Assembly: GCA_934279105.1 (NCBI GenBank)
Contig: CAKQWR010000061.1
Coordinates: forward strand, 1 to 10,707
Origin: an uncultured Oribacterium sp.
GTDB taxonomy: Bacteria; Bacillota; Clostridia; Lachnospirales; Lachnospiraceae
Direction: 5' to 3'
DNA length: 10,707 nt
The notes beneath the pieces are model-generated. The model had not been told where the DNA came from. It saw only the letters and a program-made list of their open reading frames with translations, and searched no databases. Below are positions 1 to 6,554 of this stretch, piece after piece; within the stretch, counting starts at the first letter, position 1, and each line of letters begins with the position of its first letter. Both the position numbers and the translations under genes were made by a program.

Positions 1-136
1 TCCTATCTGTAGAACCATCATTGACCACGATGATTTCAATTTCACTCAGATGTTCCGGATGCAACATGCTTTTGATACATTTATCTAAAAACTTTTCACT
101 GTTATAGGCCGGAATTACAAATGTTAAAATCTTCAT
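1..136 (-). CDS. GT2-family glycosyltransferase, N-terminal fragment (runs off the window)
   Basis: Only the first 45 codons are present; the ATG is at 134-136 and the gene continues past base 1. The visible protein begins MKILTFVIPAYNSEKFLD and reaches IIVVNDGSTD, the N-terminal half of a GT-A fold nucleotide-binding region: the P-x-Y-N motif and the V-x-D-G-S-T-D motif, whose acidic residues bind the nucleotide sugar. Family knowledge makes it a cytoplasmic enzyme that adds one sugar to a lipid-linked oligosaccharide; donor and acceptor cannot be told. It starts 26 bases after the stop of the preceding GT2 gene, so the two are probably co-transcribed. A GGGAAAG stretch just upstream is a modest ribosome site. 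An ungapped hand alignment gives 21 identities in 42 positions with the N-terminus of that neighbour, so they look like tandem paralogues. Its DxD motif and acceptor region lie outside the window. Confidence 0.88.
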   Translation of the reverse strand, partial: MKILTFVIPAYNSEKFLDKCIKSMLHPEHLSEIEIIVVNDGSTDR

Positions 137-162
137 AAGGCTTTCCCATTATTTTTTCTTAA

Positions 163-1206
163 CTATTGCGTCTTCAATTTTCTCTTCATCGCCATCACCG
201 CAACTCCATAAAGCGTATACCTGCTCTTTCTCAGTGCACGGACCGCCGAATTCACATTTGCATCATAAATGCCTCGATAATCGTTCCTCAGTCTCTGCTC
301 CATCATCAGGAATTCATTCTTCCGTTCACCTGCATCCGGCATACTCAGAAGAATCTTTACTCGACTCGCATAGAAACGAGAAATCAGTCGATTGATATAC
401 TTCTTTTTATTTGGTTGATTGATAGCCCTGCAGTACTCATCATAATATGCGTAAATCGACTCCAGTACATGATCATACTGTGCTGCATTCCGCTGCATCT
501 TCGCAGGATCCATACTCTGGCCCTGCCGTCCGATCTGGTACTGATAGAGAAACTTCGGCAGGAAAGCAATCGTTTCTACAAACGGCATCGGGTATAGGAT
601 GTACTCCATGTCTACATAAAAGCAGTGCTCATCGATATGAAGATGATGTTCCTTCAGAATCTCCGTACGAATCGTCATGTTGTGCATCTTGATATAGCAC
701 TTATCCGCGATACTCTCGAAATCGTACACTCGATGATACTCTACACTGGAAAACGCCTCTGCAAATTCCACCTTCTTCTCATACTCATCCGGTGTTTTCG
801 CTTCGTCGGTAATGCACCAGTAATAGTTGTTGTAGATGACATCCGGATGTTCTTCACAGGATTCTATAAACTCCAGCAACCTTTTCAGCGCGTCGTGATC
901 CACCCAGTCGTCTGCATCTACGACCTTAAAGTATAGACCAGTGGCAACGGCAAGTCCCGCATTTATGCCAGAACCATGACCACCATTTTCTTTATGCACG
1001 ACTTTCACGATATCCGGATACTGTTCATGATACGCATCCGCGATACGTGCCGTATCATCCGTCGAACCATCATCCACCACAATCACTTCAAGTTTCTCTG
1101 GTGCCGATGGTTTCAGAAAGGACTGTAAGTTAAAATCCAGGTATTTCGACGCATTGTAGGATGGCACCACAATCGTCAGTAATTTTTCACTTCCGCAGTT
1201 CTGCAT
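163..1206 (-). CDS. GT2-family glycosyltransferase (347 aa)
   Basis: A family 2 glycosyltransferase, probably adding a sugar to the undecaprenyl-linked repeat unit at the inner membrane face. Visible motifs: VVPSYN near residues 13-18, VVDDGSTDD at 43-51 (nucleotide binding), NGGHGSGINAG at 74-84, and the metal-binding DxD-type motif DADD at 97-100. No membrane segment or signal peptide is evident, so it is a soluble or peripheral enzyme. The C-terminal part from about residue 110 is rich in aromatic and charged residues and gives no substrate clue. The ATG at 1204-1206 lies inside the end of the upstream GT2 gene, a 20-base overlap that suggests translational coupling; GGAGA about ten bases before the ATG is the likely ribosome site. 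The stop is TAG at 163-165. Length is normal for a single-domain GT2. The fold assignment is firm; the sugar transferred is unknown. Confidence 0.93.
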   Translation of the reverse strand: MQNCGSEKLLTIVVPSYNASKYLDFNLQSFLKPSAPEKLEVIVVDDGSTDDTARIADAYHEQYPDIVKVVHKENGGHGSGINAGLAVATGLYFKVVDADDWVDHDALKRLLEFIESCEEHPDVIYNNYYWCITDEAKTPDEYEKKVEFAEAFSSVEYHRVYDFESIADKCYIKMHNMTIRTEILKEHHLHIDEHCFYVDMEYILYPMPFVETIAFLPKFLYQYQIGRQGQSMDPAKMQRNAAQYDHVLESIYAYYDEYCRAINQPNKKKYINRLISRFYASRVKILLSMPDAGERKNEFLMMEQRLRNDYRGIYDANVNSAVRALRKSRYTLYGVAVMAMKRKLKTQ

Positions 1207-1978
1207 ATGCTCTATCTCTCCATCTCGCTGGCATCATGGTCATCACAAAGGTTGCTATGCATGCTACCTTATACTCATACAAACTCAGGTAACCGAGTTT
1301 ATACTGTTCCCTTCGAAGCTTATGGTATGTCTTAAAATACTTCCATCCACCGCGCCGTTTTGCGAACCCCTCTCCGATACGTGCCTTTACTAGAACTTCC
1401 GGTAAGTTCGATAATTTATATCCATTCATGATAAGGCGAATCCATAAATCATAGTCTTCCAGGCCCGGAAAGTGTCGATACCCACCTACCGCTTCAATCG
1501 CTGACTTACGAAACATCACCGTCATATGATTCATCGGATTTCTCAGTTTCCCATACATATACACAGCATCCGGAGAAATCGGCATAGACTTCTCTCTGAG
1601 CATCTTATCCTCATCTATGAACTCTGCAATCTCGCCACCACAAGCAGCAAGATGCGGGTTTTCTATCATATACCGGTACTGTCTCTCGAGGCGTTTCGGC
1701 ATCATAATATCATCCGAATCCATGCGGGCGACAAGTTCATATCGGCACACCTTCAGTCCTGCCTCCAGTGCTCGCCCGAGCTGCTGATTTTCCTCCAGCT
1801 TTAGGATCCGTAGTCTCGGATAGTCCGATATCACCGCCTCCAGTGCCTCCGTCAACTTTCCATCCTCAACCAGAACAATCTCATCCGGCTTCATCGACTG
1901 CGCATATATACTATCCAGGGCTTTCTTAAGAAACTCTGGATTTTCTTTTTCATATACACTCATCAGAACAGAAATCAT
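1187..1978 (-). CDS. GT2-family glycosyltransferase (263 aa), AmsE-like
   Basis: First gene of the GT2 run. The protein starts MISVLMSVYEKENPEFL, a beginning typical of the amylovoran AmsE-like branch of GT2 enzymes. It has IVLVEDG at 34-40, NQQLGRALEAG at 64-74, and the metal-binding motif RMDSDD at 85-90. A second block follows at about 147-200 (NPMNHMTVMFRKS, then GLEDYDLWIRL), whose ED and DLW residues belong to the acceptor/catalytic half in this family. A hydrophobic stretch near 237-250 may associate with the membrane. The ATG at 1976-1978 is preceded by AAAGG at about ten bases, an acceptable ribosome site; an ATG slightly upstream is out of frame and hits a stop at once. The gene follows a terminator, so it should have its own promoter in 1982-2045; TTGTTC, 17 bases, CATTAT is the best weak candidate there. 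It overlaps the next gene by 20 bases. Substrate unknown. Confidence 0.93.
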   Translation of the reverse strand: MISVLMSVYEKENPEFLKKALDSIYAQSMKPDEIVLVEDGKLTEALEAVISDYPRLRILKLEENQQLGRALEAGLKVCRYELVARMDSDDIMMPKRLERQYRYMIENPHLAACGGEIAEFIDEDKMLREKSMPISPDAVYMYGKLRNPMNHMTVMFRKSAIEAVGGYRHFPGLEDYDLWIRLIMNGYKLSNLPEVLVKARIGEGFAKRRGGWKYFKTYHKLRREQYKLGYLSLYEYKVACIATFVMTMMPARWRDRAYAELRK

Positions 1979-2045
1979 CGTAGCATCAACCTTTACACAA
2001 ATAGTACAGAATACATAATGTTTATAATTCTACCATAGAACAATA

Positions 2046-2081
2046 AAAAAGTCTTTCTTCGTATCCCAAGAAAGACTTTTT
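2046..2081 (-). terminator. Terminator after the lipoprotein gene (perfect 14-bp stem)
   Basis: The arms at 2046-2059 and 2068-2081 are exact reverse complements over 14 bp with an 8-base loop. On the minus strand the hairpin ends in TTTTTT followed by ATTG, a good intrinsic terminator for the lipoprotein transcript. The stem begins and ends in A/T runs, so it could also stop transcription on the plus strand, although no plus-strand gene is seen. It separates the lipoprotein from the downstream GT2 run. Confidence 0.85.
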
Positions 2082-2141
2082 ACCGATGTAACCTATGTTA
2101 ACCTGTATAAAACCAAAACCAATATCTTAATCAAATTATCA

Positions 2142-2723
2142 TCAACCATTCGAAGCACTGGATTCTGTCTCGGATTCTTCTGCATTCTCCTGCTCTTTCA
2201 GCGCTTCCATAATCGTATTTCCATCCATGCATGGATCTAACGGAATTTCATCACCCGGCTGAATCGTCTCATCAAACACGACATCATCCCCGCAGGTCAC
2301 CTTATATGTATAGCTATAAATATCAAAAACAGAACCAAACTGAGTATCATCTGCCTTCTTTAAACGGAAGTCCTGAATGTAAGCATTATCCGCAATCTTC
2401 TTCGTAACATCCGAAAGAAGAATTTTTACAGCATCATCAGCTACTCCTGGCTGAATATCGATATCCACCGAAATATTCAGTGTACTGTTATCACCACTGA
2501 TTTCCATAGACTTCACAAACGGGAAGATCACATGCGTTTTTGAGAACGAATCGATGACATCATCATTTAATTGATCAAAATCAAAATCATACGGTGCATC
2601 CGCCGGAGCAGTCGTCATAATCGGATCATCTACCGGAGCTTCATATGTCGGCTTACATGAAATAAGCGAAAGCGCTGTAAACATTACTGCACCAATCACT
2701 AGACATTTATTTATACTTCTCAT
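2142..2723 (-). CDS. Small secreted lipoprotein of unknown function (193 aa)
   Basis: The protein begins MRSINKCLVIGAVMF and has a lipobox LISC with the lipidated Cys at residue 23: a short basic N-region, a hydrophobic core, then Cys. It should therefore be a membrane-anchored lipoprotein facing outward. After the Cys come an acidic, Pro/Ala-rich linker (about 24-45) and a compact-looking region (about 46-165) with alternating hydrophobic residues such as LNISVDIDIQ. Two further cysteines lie near residues 145 and 162 and could form a disulphide. The tail is rich in Glu and Ser. I do not recognise the family. The ATG at 2721-2723 is preferred because AGGAG lies six bases before it; in-frame ATGs at 2741 and 2771 are possible but lack a comparable site and would put 6-16 extra residues before the signal. 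Terminators lie on both sides, so it is probably monocistronic. A GATAAT at 2824-2829 is a possible -10 box with a poor -35. Confidence 0.8.
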   Translation of the reverse strand: MRSINKCLVIGAVMFTALSLISCKPTYEAPVDDPIMTTAPADAPYDFDFDQLNDDVIDSFSKTHVIFPFVKSMEISGDNSTLNISVDIDIQPGVADDAVKILLSDVTKKIADNAYIQDFRLKKADDTQFGSVFDIYSYTYKVTCGDDVVFDETIQPGDEIPLDPCMDGNTIMEALKEQENAEESETESSASNG

Positions 2724-2904
2724 CTTCTTCTCCTGATTCATAATCGATGCCATATCCAGCTCAAATTTCATTCAAATCGGGGCATGATTATCACCATTAA
2801 TTTCCAGCAATAACGTTGCCTATATTATCATCATTTCCTTCAAAAGCAAAGTACCTTCAGTAGAAGTTCATGAATACTTCACGATTTTCCAAGCAGAACA
2901 TGCA

Positions 2905-2944
2905 TATAACAAAAAGACCCCCGAGGATTTCTCCTCAGGGGTCT
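2905..2944 (-). terminator. Strong intrinsic terminator after the wall-repeat protein gene
   Basis: The arms at 2915-2927 and 2932-2944 pair over 13 bp with one G-T wobble around a GAAA tetraloop (minus strand). The stem is GC-rich and is followed by TTTTTG. It lies 50 bases after the stop codon at 2994-2996 and is the clearest terminator in the left half of the window. Confidence 0.93.
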
Positions 2945-2993
2945 CAAGGATTTAAACTTCAGGATTTAACCTTTTAAGAATTTTGAACTAAAA

Positions 2994-4535
2994 TTAGTCA
3001 GCAATCTTCCAAGTGTTGTTGTCCTTCATCTTGTCGTAGTCATCCTTATCCTTAGCGCTGTTGATAATCTTACCCTCGCTATCGGTTAAGAAGTACTGAT
3101 CATTCTCATCCTTAACAGTCTTGCCCTTAACAAGTGTACCCTGCTTATTTACGAGGTACTTACCGTTAGTCATCTCGTCAAACTTAGTAGTGATAGCACT
3201 CGGAACCTTGTCTGCATCAGCAGTTACAGCTGCGTAGTTGTTATCATCATCAGCAGTTGGCTTAAGTACAAGACCTGCGATAGTGAACTTCTTGATCTTA
3301 GAATCGTACTGAGTCTTAGCCTCACCGTTCTTCTGGAAGTAGAACTGGAAGGTATCATCGTTCAGCTCGATGTTCTGGTAACCAGTCTTCATCGCGCCAT
3401 CCTTCTCCTCATCAGATGAGAAGTAGTAGATGTCAGTAAGAGCCTTATCGATCCACTCGTCTCTATCGTACTTATCGTGACCATACTGACCAACAACCTT
3501 GTCGTTCTCAACAACTACAAAGTCAGTCTGCATACGGCCCTCAGCATCGAATGCATACTTCTTACCGTTGATCTTCTTTACCTGATTGGTAACAAGCTTG
3601 CCGTCCTTACCAGCGTAGAACCAGCTGTACTCGTCATCATCATAGTCAGACTGAATCCAATCCTCTGCAGGGATAGCCCAGATCCACTTGTTCTTTCTCT
3701 GAGCACCATCGCCATTTACGTAGGAAATCTTAGATGCATCAGACTTAGAAGTGAGGTCACCACTCCATACCTTGCTACCAGAAGCGTTTGTGCCCTCGAT
3801 AGTCCAAGAATCAATCATGTGACCATCCTTAGCAAATACATAGTACTGGCCATTAATCTTCTTACGCTTGTTAGCCTGCTTCTCGCCATCGCCGTTGAAG
3901 TAGAACCAGTAATCCTCAGTATCGCCGTCTTCCTTCTCTACGTTGATCTGAGCCCAACCAGTCTGAGCGTGACCATCATTCCAGCCATTGAAGTAGTACT
4001 TAGCGTCCTCCCAAAGCTGCTTGTCATCATCGTTCTGAGTGTGGTTGTCAGCATCAGTCCAGCCATAAAGCATGTGACCCTCGGAATCGAAAGCATACTT
4101 ATAACCGTTGATGGTCTTAACCTTGGACTTAGAAAGAGCCTTGTCGGAGTCAGTGGTGTAAGCCTTACCATCGTTTCCGAAGTAGTACCACCAGTACTCA
4201 GCGTCAAGATCAGTGTTATCATCATCGTCCATAGCTACAGCCTTCCAGGTGTTCTTAACCATAGCGCCGTACTGGTCAACATAATAGTACTTGGTCTTGG
4301 AACCAGACTCATCCTCGATCAGCTTATCGGTAGCCATAACTCCGTCGCTGTCAAGATAGAACCAATTTCCGTTTGCGGACTTCCACTCGTCAACAACTTC
4401 TGTTCCATCGTTGTTCAGGTATCTCCAAGCGCCTGTTGAGTTATCCCAACCAGCTGCCATGGATACTGCTGAAAAACCAAGAGCAAGAAGTGCTGCAGTA
4501 GAAAGTGTTGCTACAATCTTTGTCTGCTTCTTCAT
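2994..4535 (-). CDS. Secreted wall-repeat protein with glucan/choline-binding-like repeats (513 aa)
   Basis: A Sec signal peptide is clear: MKKQTK, a hydrophobic core (about 8-21), then a cleavage site after SMA or SMAA (27-28). The mature protein is almost wholly aromatic-glycine repeats of the cell-wall/choline/glucan-binding kind. Short units such as NWFYLDSDGVM (57-67) and YYYVDQYGAM (83-92) are followed by a longer module: W/F-Y-F-x-x-DGK, then K-I-N-G-x-x-Y-x-F, then x-x-G-H/R-M. This module recurs near 115-160, 209-245 and 303-340, with degenerate copies near 396-420 and 458-492. Acidic inserts (for example DDDDN at 103-107) separate modules, making the protein very acidic. No catalytic domain, sortase motif or membrane anchor is seen, so attachment would be non-covalent. 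Lysine is almost always AAG near the end, and Tyr, Asn and Asp favour TAC, AAC and GAC, hinting at high expression. The ligand may be this locus's own glycan; that is inference. Confidence 0.88.
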   Translation of the reverse strand: MKKQTKIVATLSTAALLALGFSAVSMAAGWDNSTGAWRYLNNDGTEVVDEWKSANGNWFYLDSDGVMATDKLIEDESGSKTKYYYVDQYGAMVKNTWKAVAMDDDDNTDLDAEYWWYYFGNDGKAYTTDSDKALSKSKVKTINGYKYAFDSEGHMLYGWTDADNHTQNDDDKQLWEDAKYYFNGWNDGHAQTGWAQINVEKEDGDTEDYWFYFNGDGEKQANKRKKINGQYYVFAKDGHMIDSWTIEGTNASGSKVWSGDLTSKSDASKISYVNGDGAQRKNKWIWAIPAEDWIQSDYDDDEYSWFYAGKDGKLVTNQVKKINGKKYAFDAEGRMQTDFVVVENDKVVGQYGHDKYDRDEWIDKALTDIYYFSSDEEKDGAMKTGYQNIELNDDTFQFYFQKNGEAKTQYDSKIKKFTIAGLVLKPTADDDNNYAAVTADADKVPSAITTKFDEMTNGKYLVNKQGTLVKGKTVKDENDQYFLTDSEGKIINSAKDKDDYDKMKDNNTWKIAD

Positions 4536-4589
4536 AATAAATGCACTCTCCTTTTTTCTTTTCGAGCCTTATGGCTCAGTTACGGTGAG

Positions 4590-4618
4590 ATTATACCTCT
4601 AAGCGTCATACCATGCAA
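4590..4618 (-). promoter_or_regulatory. Consensus-like promoter for the wall-repeat protein gene
   Basis: On the minus strand TTGCAT (4613-4618) is followed after exactly 17 bases by TATAAT (4590-4595), a perfect -10. Transcription would start near 4583 and give a leader of about 48 bases. That leader contains a five-base GAGCC/GGCTC hairpin with loop 4569-4572, then AAAGGAG about twelve bases before the ATG. Confidence 0.75.
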
Positions 4619-4800
4619 GTCCTTTTCTTACCTGATAGGCTTTAAGGAAGTACTTTTTGTACTCTCTCATCATGTACGTGGCTATCTTACTTCGATTCGA
4701 GAGGAATGTACATAACAGAGCGTTTACTATTTCTTACAGAAATATTAAAGACTGTCTTTTGCACTTCTTAAACAAATCTTAATAATTGCCTATGAATGGA

Positions 4801-4828
4801 ATTATACCCACTTTCCGCAGGAAAGCAA
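4801..4828 (-). promoter_or_regulatory. Second, distal promoter-like site just after the polymerase gene
   Basis: On the minus strand TTGCTT (4823-4828), a 16-base spacer and a perfect TATAAT (4801-4806). It begins nine bases past the polymerase stop and would produce a leader of about 260 bases ahead of the wall-repeat gene. The spacer contains the short palindrome CTTTCC-TGC-GGAAAG. Confidence 0.5.
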
Positions 4829-4836
4829 GTACTTTT

Positions 4837-6468
4837 TTATTTTGAGATGTTAATCCCTATATAGAGTAGCATCATCAATATTGGGGTAGTAATCGGTATT
4901 GCGATGTTTACAACTGCCTGCACAGCATACGCTAGAACTGCAAAGCCAACTGTAATGGCATATACATTCTCTGATTTTCGAAGCATCTGTCGAAGACTGT
5001 TTACCAGCAAGCCGATATAAGCCAGTGTACCAAGGATTCCTATAGTCAGAAGATATTCTATATACTCATTATGCGCAGAATCAAATATTCCATATCCCGC
5101 ATCTTTCATCGCCTGTTTAAAATTATCCATGGTGATGATGTAGTATGTATCCGGTCCATAACCGATTAGTTTATGCAGAATACTTGCCTTTTGTGTGAAA
5201 TACTTGCAGGCAATCCGCCAGTTCACGCCTCTTCCTGTCCCCCAAGTGTCACTGAAAATCAACACATTTCTGTATTTATTCCAAATCTCAGGATGCCTTC
5301 CAGCATTTGCATCCATCAGTATACCTGAAACTGCCAGTACAGCTACTACGAAGAGTCCCACCCAGATTCGTCGTGCTATGTGAGTAGCTTTCTCTTCTTT
5401 CTCTCGATTTTCTTTACGAAAAGCCACCGCCAGTACGAAGGTAACAATCCAAAGCAAAACAGTCAGTACTAAAAATTCTTTCGTTTGTCCAAGTGTCACC
5501 AGAACACTACCACCATCCGCTATCGCCATTGTTAAATGATGTATCGTTAGTTTCGCAGTAATCACGACACTCGTTGCAAACATGCTGAGCGCAACAAAGT
5601 AGCGTGTGATATTTCGTCTCGATATCCATGCAACGAATGGAAGGAATGCGAAAATCCCGCCTGCCGCCAGAAAAGCATTATCGCTGATTCCCATCACGCT
5701 CGCAAAGGAAGCAATCAAAACAGCAGCAAATGTCATGATGGTTTCCCACTCACATTTTGATAGCACAAAAAGCGCAACCGAAGCACCAAGATGTAGGGAT
5801 ACCATATTTGTATATGTATTGATATTTCCTACACTAGACGCAAAAGTATAGAGATATCCTTCTTCCACCTCCGCATGAAATCCGAAGATATCCAGTAAGA
5901 AGAAGTCAGTAATCCCCCACAGCTCCGGAAGACAGGCGGCGACAAGATACGCATAGATGTGCCACTTCTTAAAATGATAAAATCTCGTCACAAGCCAGTA
6001 CGCGATGAAGAACATGAGCCAGAGAACAAGTCCGTTAAAACGGCCGCGACTTCCCCAAAGGGCTTCGTACTTATAATCTGCCAGTGCAGTAGACAGTGCC
6101 ATGATGAAGATGAGGGCGATGAAACAGATATCCGTCTTCGTAAGCTTCTCTTTCAGCACACTCCACTTCATATTTTCCTTCAGTTGCTTTGTGAGAGTAC
6201 TTCCGTTGTAAAGCTTATCTGCCATCAGATAAATAATCCCTAAAACCAGAAAAAGGATTCCTAATATGAAGGTAGGAAGCCAGTAGAGTTTGAATCGGAA
6301 GTCGAGGATATCAAAGTACTTATCTCGTGTCATCAGCGGGAAGGCGCAAAGATAAAAGAGTACATAGATCGTCATCAGTGTTCCGGTGATTTTCCCGAAG
6401 GTCTGCTGAATCTTCTCTGTCTTAGTGCCCGCAGTCACGGTGGTTTCTTTTTTCTTCTGATTATTCAT
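4837..6468 (-). CDS. Wzy-like / O-antigen-ligase superfamily polysaccharide polymerase (543 aa)
   Basis: A multi-spanning membrane protein with about a dozen hydrophobic segments between residues 28 and 540 after a charged N-terminus (MNNQKKKETT). The hallmarks of the O-antigen ligase/polymerase (Wzy_C) superfamily are present: SVGNINTYTN near 212-221 (the GN-x-N motif), RGVNWRIA near 413-420 (R and W before the periplasmic-type loop), IGYGPDTYY at 435-443, and AHNEYIEYLLTIGILG at 465-480, where His-Asn-Glu is the conserved active-loop signature. The main extracytoplasmic loop is about 383-470. In a Gram-positive without LPS the likely job is polymerising undecaprenyl-linked repeat units outside; ligation to another acceptor is possible, since the families cannot be split by sequence alone. 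Start ATG 6466-6468 has AAAAGGAG seven bases upstream, an excellent ribosome site. It sits 86 bases after the LCP gene. Codons and base composition are AT-richer than that neighbour. Confidence 0.9.
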   Translation of the reverse strand: MNNQKKKETTVTAGTKTEKIQQTFGKITGTLMTIYVLFYLCAFPLMTRDKYFDILDFRFKLYWLPTFILGILFLVLGIIYLMADKLYNGSTLTKQLKENMKWSVLKEKLTKTDICFIALIFIMALSTALADYKYEALWGSRGRFNGLVLWLMFFIAYWLVTRFYHFKKWHIYAYLVAACLPELWGITDFFLLDIFGFHAEVEEGYLYTFASSVGNINTYTNMVSLHLGASVALFVLSKCEWETIMTFAAVLIASFASVMGISDNAFLAAGGIFAFLPFVAWISRRNITRYFVALSMFATSVVITAKLTIHHLTMAIADGGSVLVTLGQTKEFLVLTVLLWIVTFVLAVAFRKENREKEEKATHIARRIWVGLFVVAVLAVSGILMDANAGRHPEIWNKYRNVLIFSDTWGTGRGVNWRIACKYFTQKASILHKLIGYGPDTYYIITMDNFKQAMKDAGYGIFDSAHNEYIEYLLTIGILGTLAYIGLLVNSLRQMLRKSENVYAITVGFAVLAYAVQAVVNIAIPITTPILMMLLYIGINISK

Positions 6469-6494
6469 CGAGAAGCTCCTTTTCTTTATGAATA

Positions 6495-6523
6495 ATTTCA
6501 GCGCAAATCGCCCATCCGGTCAA
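6495..6523 (-). promoter_or_regulatory. Candidate promoter for the polymerase gene, inside the hairpin
   Basis: On the minus strand TTGACC (6518-6523), 17 bases, then TGAAAT (6495-6500). The -35 is five of six and the -10 four of six against consensus. If used, transcription would start near 6488, about 20 bases before the start codon and just upstream of the ribosome site. The overlap with the hairpin makes this a tentative call. Confidence 0.3.
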
Positions 6524-6536
6524 TTCGCGCTGAAAT
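6495..6536 (-). terminator. Hairpin between the LCP and polymerase genes (weak terminator or processing site)
   Basis: The ten-base arms ATTTCAGCGC-type at 6495-6504 and 6527-6536 are perfectly complementary, and a few more pairs with G-T wobbles can form inside, leaving a loop of about 12 bases. On the minus strand only TATTCAT follows, not a run of T, so full termination is doubtful. It may attenuate read-through, protect the upstream mRNA, or overlap a promoter. Confidence 0.5.
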
Positions 6537-6554
6537 CTACAAGTTCTACATATT

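Larger units (their letters stand above)
4536..4836. other. 301-base intergenic region with two promoter-like sites and several short palindromes
   Basis: This is the longest gene-free stretch. On the minus strand it holds a distal promoter-like site just after the polymerase stop (4801-4828), then short inverted repeats: 4747-4759 (six-base arms, AAAGAC type), 4729-4743 (six-base arms) and 4649-4663 (AGTAC arms around five A/T). A 24-codon ORF follows at 4599-4673, then the proximal consensus promoter (4590-4618) and a small GAGCC/GGCTC leader hairpin (4564-4577). The ribosome site (AAAGGAG) is near 4546-4552. I see no known riboswitch or other named RNA here. Confidence 0.6.

Noticed and set aside
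2724..2771. Longer lipoprotein starting at 2771 or 2741
   Set aside because: The ATG at 2723 has AGGAG at ideal distance and gives a standard-length lipoprotein signal; the longer forms put charged residues ahead of the signal and lack ribosome sites.
3477..4439. 320-codon open frame on the plus strand opposite the wall-repeat gene
   Set aside because: Its product is a low-complexity Leu/Val/Ile/Ser protein, as expected for the antisense of an Asp/Lys/Tyr/Gly-rich repeat gene with strong codon bias. It has no recognisable motif, and the minus-strand gene has a signal peptide, ribosome site and terminator.
4808..4845. Plus-strand hairpin followed by TTTTTTATTTT at the polymerase gene end
   Set aside because: The six-base core stem is short and extends only through G-T wobbles, and no plus-strand gene ends here; on the minus strand it has no T run, so it is not a terminator for the polymerase gene.
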